A stretch of 5,205 nucleotides of DNA from Gammaproteobacteria bacterium (GTDB lineage Bacteria > Pseudomonadota > Gammaproteobacteria > UBA6429 > Thiohalophilaceae): assembly GCA_013152045.1 (NCBI GenBank), contig JAADGZ010000130.1, positions 12,280-17,484 of the forward strand, in the 5' to 3' direction. Both the position numbers and the translations under genes were made by a program. Each line of letters opens with the position of its first letter. Positions within the stretch are counted from its first letter, which is position 1. This document shows positions 1-5,085 of the stretch, piece after piece. The notes beneath the pieces are model-generated. The model searched no databases, was not told the origin of the DNA, and was given only the letters and a program-made list of their open reading frames with translations.

Positions 1-219
1 GGTGGCCTTCCATTTCTGCCGCAAACACTGATGAAATACAAAAATTACCCATAGGTGGGAAAAATCTTGCAAACCATTAAACGCTTCGTCCCGATCATAG
101 GGCGAAAGGATTTCAATCTCCGCCCGTGCTTCCGCTACCAGCCCCGGCTGACGTGGAATACCAAATTTTTCCCGGAAACAGGAGTGGACCAGGCCGATAT
201 TCTGCATCGTAAAGGACAT
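1..219 (-). CDS. trmO: TrmO tRNA (t6A37) N6-methyltransferase, N-terminal part (partial)
   Basis: TrmO (formerly TsaA/YaeB) uses S-adenosylmethionine to methylate N6 of threonylcarbamoyladenosine at position 37 of ACU/ACC-decoding tRNA-Thr in the cytoplasm. The 73 codons visible run without a stop to the left edge. They match my memory of E. coli TrmO almost segment by segment: an IG(L/V) strand at residues 8-10, the EKFGIPRQPGL segment at 17-27, and GLQDFSHLWVIFVFHQ at 49-64, against E. coli EKFAVPRQPGL and GLEAFSHLWILFVFHQ. These are the conserved opening of the UPF0066 beta-barrel fold; the rest lies outside the window. An ATG-ATG pair (222-217) overlaps the zapE stop. I chose the second ATG because a GAGG sits 6 nt before it but only 3 nt before the first. 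The start-stop overlap implies translational coupling to zapE. The family call is firm. Confidence 0.93.
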   Translation of the reverse strand, partial: MSFTMQNIGLVHSCFREKFGIPRQPGLVAEARAEIEILSPYDRDEAFNGLQDFSHLWVIFVFHQCLRQKWKAT

Positions 220-1313
220 CATGCGCCTCGTAGCAAGTGCGGCTTTGCCAGATAGGGCCGCCCGCCCATCTCGTGCAGGCGACTCAGGGCTCGCTGGATA
301 GCATTGCGCTGACGGCGGCCTGAATACAACTCCTGCATGGGATTTTCTGCGCTCAGAATTAACTTAACATTATGATCGTAAAGCGTGTCTATCAGGTAGA
401 TAAAACGCTGGGCAATACTGTCTTGCGCCTCGCCCATTACATAAACGTGGCTGATCAGTACGGCGTGAAACATCTGCGCAATCTCCAGATAATCAGACAC
501 CGACCGGGGCGTGTTACAGAGTGCATCGAAATCAAACCAGATCACATCATCCGCTAACGCGAGATAATCGATCTTGCGTCCATTGATATCGAGCTGTCGA
601 TTATGCTTGGGCGGACATGGTGCTAAGGCATTAAATTTCAGCTCCAGTTGGAAACGGGCCTGAGTCTTGCTCAAAACATAATAGGCCTGATTTTTTTCCA
701 GTAATGCCAATCGGTAATCCCGCTCACCATCCAGCACAACTTGTTGCGTATGTTCCTGTAACAGAGCGATGGCATAGAGAAAACGATCACGTTGCAGACC
801 ATTTTTGTACAGATCGTTAATCGCAATATTGGAAGTGGTTACCAGAGTCACACCATGATCAAATAACGCCTTGAGCAAGCCCGCCAGGAGCATGGCATCA
901 GCAATATCATGTACATGAAACTCATCCAGGCATAACACCCGAATATTCGCCGCGATCTTTTTCGCAACAATCACCAGTGGATCAGGCGACTTAGGCAAAC
1001 TCCTGAGTTGCTGATGAATGTCACGCATAAAGATATGAAAATGAACCCGATTTTTTTCCGCAAAGGGCAAACACGCATAAAAATAGTCCATCAACAAGGT
1101 TTTTCCGCGACCCGGCTGACCACAAAAATACAGGCCCTGTGGCGCAGGCGGGTGTACTACAAACCAACGCCGCCAACCGCTGCTTCTTCGAACAACAGTA
1201 GCCAGCAGCTCATTGTGTAGCCGCTGACTCGCGGCTACCGCCTGTGCCTGGACTGGATCGGGCTTAAGCTTGCCGCTTTCCAGTTCCCGCTGGTAGTATT
1301 CAGTCGGCGTCAC
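219..1313 (-). CDS. zapE: Cell division protein ZapE (AFG1-like AAA+ ATPase)
   Basis: ZapE is a cytoplasmic P-loop ATPase of the AFG1/LACE1 family. In E. coli it associates with FtsZ and destabilises FtsZ bundles late in constriction, particularly under stress. The 364-residue product has the usual family length and looks intact. The N-terminus starts MTPTEYYQ. Walker A is GQPGRGKT (65-72), followed by the family-typical LLMDYFY. The VHFHIFMRDIH segment lies at 90-100, Walker B is LCLDEFHV (127-134), sensor 1 is VTTSN (158-162), and LYKNGLQRDRF (168-178) supplies the probable arginine finger R175. The start is GTG at 1313-1311, preceded by GAAAGG with its AGG 8 nt upstream; an ATG overlapping it is out of frame. 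The stop overlaps the trmO start. The CDGSH gene ends 56 nt upstream on the same strand, so a three-gene operon is likely. Family assignment is near certain; the division role is transferred from E. coli. Confidence 0.95.
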   Translation of the reverse strand: MTPTEYYQRELESGKLKPDPVQAQAVAASQRLHNELLATVVRRSSGWRRWFVVHPPAPQGLYFCGQPGRGKTLLMDYFYACLPFAEKNRVHFHIFMRDIHQQLRSLPKSPDPLVIVAKKIAANIRVLCLDEFHVHDIADAMLLAGLLKALFDHGVTLVTTSNIAINDLYKNGLQRDRFLYAIALLQEHTQQVVLDGERDYRLALLEKNQAYYVLSKTQARFQLELKFNALAPCPPKHNRQLDINGRKIDYLALADDVIWFDFDALCNTPRSVSDYLEIAQMFHAVLISHVYVMGEAQDSIAQRFIYLIDTLYDHNVKLILSAENPMQELYSGRRQRNAIQRALSRLHEMGGRPYLAKPHLLRGA

Positions 1314-1366
1314 ATTTACTGCCTTTCTTCATCCCTGGCGCATAGTCAAAAGAAACCAAATAACAT

Positions 1367-1386
1367 GCTTCAATCCACATTGAAGC
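1367..1386 (-). promoter_or_regulatory. Perfect 8-bp hairpin over the CDGSH stop codon
   Basis: GCTTCAAT and ATTGAAGC form a perfect 8-bp stem with a 4-nt loop. On the minus strand the hairpin spans the last codons and the TGA (1372-1370) of the CDGSH gene, and is followed by a T-rich but interrupted tract running toward zapE. It is too AT-rich and too poor in consecutive U to be a convincing full terminator. A leaky attenuator or an RNA processing or stability element between the CDGSH gene and zapE is more plausible. The symmetry is seen directly; the function is inferred. Confidence 0.45.
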
Positions 1387-1795
1387 CACAGCGTTTATGA
1401 CTGGCGTCACAAAAAGGTTTCTTACCCGAGTGACCACAACGGCACAATGCGCCACGGCTACGTTGGCTATGAAAGCGACCGTCAGCACTCTGTATCGTCA
1501 CCGGCCCTTTAATACTCAGCATGGCATTCGGCTTTACGCTAATCAGCAGTGGGCCGATGCAGCTATCCAGAGTTTCCGCCCGCTCATCTTCAAATTCACC
1601 CGCATCACGAAACCCCGCCTGCCGGTGGTTGCCATCACAAAAAGGCATTTTTTTCGACTCACCACACCGGCATAGCCAAACCTCACTGTCCTTCAGCAAA
1701 ACCTCGCCCGCAGCATTAACCAAGGTAATCTCACCACGGCAAACCAGCGGCCCATCAACCTTGAGAGTAATGCTATTTGCCTTTGAATCCGCCAA
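1370..1795 (-). CDS. Tandem CDGSH-type iron-sulfur domain protein
   Basis: This is a small protein of 141 residues, probably cytosolic, with two CDGSH (mitoNEET-like zinc-finger) domains. Each would bind a labile [2Fe-2S] cluster through three Cys and one His. Domain 1 ligands are C42, C44, C53 and H57 in a CxCx2Sx3PxCDGxH motif; domain 2 ligands are C118, C120, C129 and H133 in CxCx2Sx3PxCDxxH. Both ligand sets are complete, although the signature reads CDGNH in the first domain and CDASH in the second. Each domain is preceded by a beta-rich stretch opening with GPL (residues 15-17 and 81-83). There is no signal peptide or membrane anchor, unlike eukaryotic mitoNEET. The start is TTG at 1795-1793, chosen because a strong AAGGAGA lies just upstream and the protein opens MADSKANSITLKVDGPL. 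The family is proposed to act in electron or cluster transfer, but the role of bacterial tandem members is not settled. It probably leads the zapE-trmO operon. Confidence 0.92.
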   Translation of the reverse strand: MADSKANSITLKVDGPLVCRGEITLVNAAGEVLLKDSEVWLCRCGESKKMPFCDGNHRQAGFRDAGEFEDERAETLDSCIGPLLISVKPNAMLSIKGPVTIQSADGRFHSQRSRGALCRCGHSGKKPFCDASHKRCGFNVD

Positions 1796-1800
1796 AGCAG

Positions 1801-1807
1801 TCTCCTT
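1801..1807 (-). promoter_or_regulatory. Shine-Dalgarno AAGGAGA fixing the TTG start of the CDGSH gene
   Basis: On the minus strand AAGGAGA lies 5 nt upstream of TTG (1795-1793). There is no in-frame ATG or GTG at a suitable distance, and the next downstream methionine would remove domain 1. The ribosome binding site therefore supports the rare TTG start. Confidence 0.8.
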
Positions 1808-1868
1808 TTTCTTGCAATGTAATCAAATAGTTAACTCCTGACAAGCCGCATTCTCCGCAACTATGAAT

Positions 1869-1897
1869 ACTATACATTAAATAATGCTCGCAGTGAA
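1869..1897 (-). promoter_or_regulatory. Candidate sigma-70 promoter for the CDGSH-zapE-trmO operon
   Basis: On the minus strand TTCACT (-35, 1897-1892; 4/6 to TTGACA) is separated by 17 nt from TATAGT (-10, 1874-1869; 5/6 to TATAAT). Transcription would begin near 1862, giving a leader of about 66 nt before the TTG start. The leader contains an AGTTAACT palindrome at 1829-1836. The spacing is ideal and the position sensible, but hexamer matches alone are weak evidence in AT-rich DNA. Confidence 0.45.
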
Positions 1898-1920
1898 AAA
1901 GAGACGCCTGCCAGAGAAAA

Positions 1921-1938
1921 TGTAGGCAATATCCTACA
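1921..1938. promoter_or_regulatory. 6-6-6 inverted-repeat dyad (possible operator)
   Basis: TGTAGG and CCTACA are perfect inverted 6-mers separated by CAATAT, an 18-bp two-fold symmetric site of the kind bound by dimeric helix-turn-helix regulators. Its centre lies about 67 bp upstream of the predicted transcription start of the CDGSH operon, a position suited to an activator. I cannot match it to a named regulator: it is not a CRP/FNR, LexA, Fur or IscR consensus as I know them. A short RNA hairpin is the alternative. Confidence 0.35.
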
Positions 1939-1989
1939 AAACTTTCATCCTTGACTGACAGACAAACCAAGTGCCAAAACCTACTCTAT

Positions 1990-2137
1990 ACAGCGTGGTT
2001 CAGATTCTGAATTAACAGGGGAGGCTGTGATTTTCAAAGCAAGAATCAGAATGCGAAAAAAAATTTTCAACTTCACGGCAGGAATTCTTTTTTACCGCAC
2101 CTAGAGGAACCAGAAATAAGAAATCTGAACCCGCTGT
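1990..2137. repeat. Long-range imperfect inverted repeat with nested stem
   Basis: ACAGCG-T-GGTTCAGATT (1990-2006) is the exact reverse complement of AATCTGAACC-CGCTGT (2122-2137) apart from one unpaired T at 1996, giving 16 paired bases about 115 nt apart. Inside, TGCG plus six A plus AATT (2052-2065) pairs with AATT, six T and CGCA (2083-2099) with small bulges. A competing helix, ATTCTGA (2004-2010) with TCAGAAT (2046-2052), overlaps the inner end of the left outer arm. The ends do not carry the RYYYAAC/GTTRRRY boxes of an integron attC site, and I see no target-site duplication. It could be a structured leader or small RNA, or a decayed MITE-like element. Confidence 0.5.
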
Positions 2138-2171
2138 TTTCACTTGGTTATCAACTATTCGGTACAAAACC

Positions 2172-2348
2172 ATGCAAATGACAAAATCGACTACCCGACG
2201 CAATGAACAGCGTTTTATTCATATTACCCGCCAGGGCTGGTATTTGCGCACCCGCGAGGGATTAAAGGGACCATTTGAAAATCGTGGCAACGCTCAAATA
2301 TTTCTCGACAGCATTCTCGAAAAATGCACCGTCAGCGCCTATAATTAA
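2172..2348 (+). CDS. Small hypothetical protein, WY-TRE/GP family (DUF6316-like), copy 1
   Basis: This 58-codon protein of unknown function has a basic N-terminus (MQMTKSTTRRNEQR) and then a conserved-looking core: RFIHITRQGWYLRTREG at 14-30, GPF at 33-35, A41 and L45. The WY-x2-TRE...GP[FY]-x5-A-x3-L pattern is shared with the next gene and resembles, from memory, the small gammaproteobacterial proteins called DUF6316 (typically WYF-x-TREG...GPF). There is no signal peptide, membrane segment or cysteine motif; C52 is the only cysteine. Start choice is uncertain: ATG 2172 and ATG 2178 are both in frame, neither has a clear Shine-Dalgarno, and the frame stays open back to 2031 without a canonical start. 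It lies 24 nt before its paralogue. Similarity to a neighbour is the main reason to believe it is real. Confidence 0.7.
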   Translation: MQMTKSTTRRNEQRFIHITRQGWYLRTREGLKGPFENRGNAQIFLDSILEKCTVSAYN

Positions 2349-2372
2349 TTCTCAAAGCAACCAATTGCAAAC

Positions 2373-2591
2373 ATGAACAAACACGCCATCGAACCTTTAA
2401 AACAGAATCGCTACGGCGAACAGGGGGATATTCCGGCTCGAAAAAAACGCATCTACAACTTGAATAACGAGTGGTATTTCCTTACCCGTGAATACGGGGT
2501 CTTCGGCCCTTACAACAGTTTATTGAAAGCCCGCCAGGAACTAAATTTATATATGCGCCGTCTGGGTATCGTACGTGCAGCCAACTCCTGA
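2373..2591 (+). CDS. Small hypothetical protein, WY-TRE/GP family (DUF6316-like), copy 2
   Basis: This 72-codon protein of unknown function is a distant paralogue of the preceding small gene. Its core is KRIYNLNNEWYFLTREYG (25-42), GPY (45-47), A53, L57, and a basic C-terminal helix-like end around YMRRLGIVRAA. Compared with copy 1 it has one residue more between TRE and GP, one fewer before WY, and extensions at both ends. It is predicted soluble, small and basic, with no cysteine, signal peptide or membrane segment. The WYF-x-TRE...GP motif resembles DUF6316-type proteins, which as far as I know have no assigned function. The ATG at 2373 lacks a good Shine-Dalgarno; translation may depend on the upstream small gene, which stops 24 nt earlier. 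A weak hairpin follows the stop, and ppk1 begins 239 nt downstream on the same strand. Confidence 0.75.
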   Translation: MNKHAIEPLKQNRYGEQGDIPARKKRIYNLNNEWYFLTREYGVFGPYNSLLKARQELNLYMRRLGIVRAANS

Positions 2592-2622
2592 ATTGCTAGT
2601 TCAATAGAAAAAATGACAACCG

Positions 2623-2660
2623 CTGCCACTTTCGGCAGGCCTGTTTTATCTGCTTTTTTT
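2623..2660 (+). terminator. Weak terminator-like hairpin after the small genes
   Basis: CTGCC and GGCAG (2623-2627 and 2634-2638) form a 5-bp GC-rich stem around a 6-nt loop. It is followed by GCC TG TTTT (to 2647) and then a run of seven T at 2654-2660. The stem is short and the first T tract does not abut it, so termination may be partial and leave read-through into ppk1. Confidence 0.4.
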
Positions 2661-2817
2661 CCTTTCCCCCGCTTACCCCGGTATAAACCGATATAAAAAC
2701 CACCACCCTCATTTTTTATGCCCATACGGCTATAAAGCCCTTGTATTCTAAGCCTTTAATACCCATAACAAAGCTGCAATACTATATTGATATCAGAATA
2801 ATATTTTAGTCACATTT

Positions 2818-2822
2818 AAGGA
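2818..2822 (+). promoter_or_regulatory. Shine-Dalgarno AAGGA fixing the GTG start of ppk1
   Basis: AAGGA lies 8 nt before GTG at 2831. The resulting N-terminus places the family's LYINRELSLLEFN segment at residues 11-23, close to its position in E. coli PPK (6-18), which supports this start. Confidence 0.8.
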
Positions 2823-2830
2823 TAGACTAC

Positions 2831-4903
2831 GTGGAAGAAATCGACCTGCATCAACCTGAACTCTACATTAACCGTGAACTTAGCCTGCTTGAGTTTAACC
2901 GACGCGTGTTGGAGCGTTCTACCGATGACCAGTTACCGCTGCTCGAACGCCTACGCTATTTGTGTATTTCCAGCACCAATCTCGATGAATTTTTTGAAAT
3001 ACGCGTAGCAGGGCTAAAAGAAAAAGTTGATGTACTAGGCAGTCATAACACGCCAGACAAGGTATCCGCAGCTGAAAGCCTCAAGGCTATCCGTGAAAAA
3101 ACTCTTGAACTTGTAGAAAAACAATACCGGATACTCAATCATGAGCTTTTCCCGCTGCTGGAAAAGGAAGACATCCGTTTTATCCGTCGTAGCGAGTGGA
3201 GTAGCGTCCAGGAAAAATGGCTGCATTGTTATTTTGAAGAATGCCTGTTACCCATGCTCACCCCGATGGGACTGGATCCCGCACATCCCTTCCCGCGCAT
3301 TATCAATAAATCCCTGTCTTTCATTATTTCATTGCAAGGCAAAGATGCCTTCGGTCGTGACAGCGGCATGGCCGTGGTCCAGGCACCCCGCTCCCTGCCG
3401 CGCCTAATCCAGCTCCCACCCAGCGAAACCGGTAACGGTAAAAACGATTACGTCTTTCTCTCTTCCATCATCCATGAGTATGTCAGCGATTTGTTTCATG
3501 GTATGAAAATTACCGGCACCTACCAGTTCCGGATCACCCGTAACAGTGATCTATTTGTCGATACCGAAGAAGTTGATGATCTGCTGCATGCGCTGGAGGG
3601 AGAACTCCTATCTCGTCGTTACAGCGATGTAGTACGCCTGGAAGTCGCCGATGACTGTCCTGACGAGATGATCTACTTCCTGCTGAAAACCTTCCATCTC
3701 AAAGAAGATGATCTCTACCGCGTCGATGGCCCGGTCAACCTCAACCGCTTGTTGCAGATATGTGATTTGCCGGACAGATCCAATTTGCGCTTTCAACCCT
3801 TCACCCCCGGCCTGCCCGCCAAACTGCGCAACAATCCGGATATTTTCAGTGCCATCCGCAAGCAGGACATTCTACTATTTCATCCTTTCGAGTCCTTTCT
3901 GCCCTTTATCGACTTTCTACGCCAGGCCTCTACCGACCCTCAGGTGCTGGCCATCAAACAAACACTTTACCGCACCGGCCCTAAATCGGTCGTCGTCGAT
4001 GCGCTAGTGCAAGCCGCACGTAACAGCAAAGAAGTCACCGTGGTGATTGAAATCCGCGCCCGTTTTGATGAGGCCGACAACATCACCCTCGCCAACCGCC
4101 TACAGGAAGCTGGCGCGCATGTGGTTTACGGTGTGGTCGGCTATAAAACCCATGTCAAAATGGCGCTGGTGATTCGACGTGAGGAATCCGGTCTGAAACA
4201 ATATGCACACCTCAGCACGGGTAACTACCATCCCCGCAATGCGCGCATTTATACCGACTACGGCCTGTTCACCGCTGACAAAGCCGTAGGGGAAGATGTG
4301 CATAAGGCTTTCATGCAGCTTACCGGACTGTGCAAGGTATCCCGACTTAACAAGCTGCTACTTTCACCTTTCACCATGCATCAGGCAGTGCTGGAAAAAA
4401 TCCAGCGTGAAGAACAACATGCAAAAAAAGGCTTACCAGCACGCATCATTGTCAAAATGAACGCCCTGATCGAACCAAAAGTGGTTCGCGCACTGTATAA
4501 AGCCTCCATGGCCGGAGTGAAAATCGATCTAATCATCCGCGGCATTTGCCGTATTCGTCCTGGCATCAAGGGTATCTCAGAGAATATTCACGTCCGCTCT
4601 ATCGTCGGCCGCTTTCTGGAACACACCCGGGTAATGTATTTTCAGAATAACGACAAACCGGAAATTTACTGCTCCAGCGCCGACTGGATGGAGCGCAACT
4701 TTTTTCAACGGGTTGAACTAGCTTTTCCGATCGCCAGCAAAAAGCTCAGCGATGAGATCATCCACCATCTGGATTATTATCTACGCGACAACACCCATGC
4801 CTGGGTGCTGAATACCGATGGCAGCTACACCCGTTTACAGGCAAATGGTGAGGAAGCCTTTTCCGCGCAACAACAATTACTCAGTGAACTGGCTGAACAT
4901 TGA
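2831..4903 (+). CDS. ppk1: Polyphosphate kinase 1 (PPK1)
   Basis: PPK1 reversibly transfers the ATP gamma-phosphate to a growing polyphosphate chain through a phosphohistidine; E. coli PPK is membrane-associated and tetrameric. The protein is full length (690 residues). The N domain opens LYINRELSLLEFNRRVLE, with the ATP-contact Asn at N50 (E. coli N45). Two C-terminal phospholipase-D-like domains follow. Residues I can place by a constant offset of six from E. coli are all present: R381 (R375) and R411 in ARFDEA (R405), H441 in YKTHVKM (autophosphorylated H435), H460 in HLSTGNYH (H454), Y474 (Y468), R570 (R564) and H598 in FLEHTRV (H592). No frameshift or missing key residue is seen. The start is GTG with AAGGA 8 nt before it. 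No ppx gene follows within 300 nt; a terminator lies 152 nt downstream, suggesting ppk1 ends its transcript. The upstream leader has several TATAAA-like hexamers but no clear promoter or Pho box. Confidence 0.98.
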   Translation: MEEIDLHQPELYINRELSLLEFNRRVLERSTDDQLPLLERLRYLCISSTNLDEFFEIRVAGLKEKVDVLGSHNTPDKVSAAESLKAIREKTLELVEKQYRILNHELFPLLEKEDIRFIRRSEWSSVQEKWLHCYFEECLLPMLTPMGLDPAHPFPRIINKSLSFIISLQGKDAFGRDSGMAVVQAPRSLPRLIQLPPSETGNGKNDYVFLSSIIHEYVSDLFHGMKITGTYQFRITRNSDLFVDTEEVDDLLHALEGELLSRRYSDVVRLEVADDCPDEMIYFLLKTFHLKEDDLYRVDGPVNLNRLLQICDLPDRSNLRFQPFTPGLPAKLRNNPDIFSAIRKQDILLFHPFESFLPFIDFLRQASTDPQVLAIKQTLYRTGPKSVVVDALVQAARNSKEVTVVIEIRARFDEADNITLANRLQEAGAHVVYGVVGYKTHVKMALVIRREESGLKQYAHLSTGNYHPRNARIYTDYGLFTADKAVGEDVHKAFMQLTGLCKVSRLNKLLLSPFTMHQAVLEKIQREEQHAKKGLPARIIVKMNALIEPKVVRALYKASMAGVKIDLIIRGICRIRPGIKGISENIHVRSIVGRFLEHTRVMYFQNNDKPEIYCSSADWMERNFFQRVELAFPIASKKLSDEIIHHLDYYLRDNTHAWVLNTDGSYTRLQANGEEAFSAQQQLLSELAEH

Positions 4904-4969
4904 TGAAGAAACTGCCCTCATTTCATTTAGCGCTGCACAATCGATTAATCTCTGTTGGGTTTAATTCCC

Positions 4970-4983
4970 CGCTGCTTGCAGCG
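4970..4983 (+). repeat. CTTG-loop hairpin, apparent truncated terminator
   Basis: CGCTG-CTTG-CAGCG is a perfect 5-bp stem with a CTTG tetraloop, preceded by TTAATTCCC. The stem would extend to CCCCGCTG.../...CAGCGGGG if the expected GGG were present, but the right side reads GCGAAAAATAG and then enters the GATGGGT repeat. Compare the complete CTTG-loop terminator about 85 nt downstream, also preceded by TTAATA-CCCC. Confidence 0.5.
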
Positions 4984-4990
4984 AAAAATA

Positions 4991-5036
4991 GTAGGATGGG
5001 TAGAGCAAAGCGCGAAGTCCAGTAGGGAAACCCATC
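4991..5036. repeat. GATGGGT/ACCCATC palindromic intergenic repeat
   Basis: GTAGGATGGGT (4991-5001) and ACCCATC (5030-5036) bound an imperfect palindrome with perfect 7-nt arms, and the interior contains AGAGCAAAGCGCGAAG. It resembles dispersed intergenic elements of the form GTAGGATGGGT...GCGAAACCCATC that I recall from many proteobacterial genomes. This copy seems to carry extra bases before the right arm, including a second AGTAGG (5021-5026) that repeats the one at 4990-4995. Copy number in this genome cannot be judged from one window. Confidence 0.5.
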
Positions 5037-5054
5037 GGCGGATTACAACTTAAT

Positions 5055-5085
5055 ACCCCGCCCGCTTGCGGTGGGGTTGTTTATT
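5055..5085 (+). terminator. Rho-independent terminator of ppk1
   Basis: ACCCCG-c-CCG (5055-5064) pairs with CGG-TGGGGT (5069-5077) around a CTTG tetraloop. The stem has one bulged C at 5061 and one G-U pair, and is followed by TTGTTTATT. The GC-rich stem, stable tetraloop and T-rich tail are typical of an intrinsic terminator, and it is the first strong one after the ppk1 stop. Confidence 0.75.

Larger units (their letters stand above)
1796..2171. other. Divergent intergenic region, 376 nt
   Basis: This stretch separates the leftward CDGSH-zapE-trmO genes from the rightward small genes. Its left half holds the operon ribosome binding site, a candidate promoter and a symmetric dyad. Its right half holds a long inverted repeat with nested pairing. 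No convincing protein gene was found: the open frames on the minus strand here lack recognisable content. The frame of the first small gene is open back to 2031 but has no ATG, GTG or TTG before 2172. Confidence 0.7.

Noticed and set aside
55..255. 66-codon plus-strand open frame at the left edge
   Set aside because: It is antisense to the trmO start, whose translation matches the known TrmO N-terminus closely.
1990..2137. Integron attC site
   Set aside because: The outer arms have GTT on the left and AAC on the right, the reverse of the RYYYAAC...GTTRRRY arrangement, and no integrase or cassette array is present.
2012..2203. 63-codon minus-strand open frame across the intergenic inverted repeat
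   Set aside because: It overlaps the start of the small rightward gene and the inverted repeat, has no Shine-Dalgarno, and its peptide has no recognisable motif.
2741..2769. Sigma-70 promoter for ppk1 (TTGTAT-N17-CATAAC)
   Set aside because: Only 3/6 and 4/6 matches. Several TATAAA hexamers (2682, 2692, 2731) without good -35 partners and a TTGATA at 2787 compete, so no single promoter can be chosen from sequence.
2806..2826. Possible PhoB (Pho box) site before ppk1, from AGTCACATTTAAGGATAGAC
   Set aside because: At best one poor half-site matches CTGTCAT-like 7-mers at the wrong spacing, and it overlaps the ribosome binding site.
4903..5025. A 40-codon frame beginning at an ATG that overlaps the ppk1 stop by one base
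   Set aside because: The position looks like translational coupling, but its second half is a translation of the CTTG hairpin and the GATGGGT intergenic repeat, it ends inside that repeat, and the peptide has no recognisable content.
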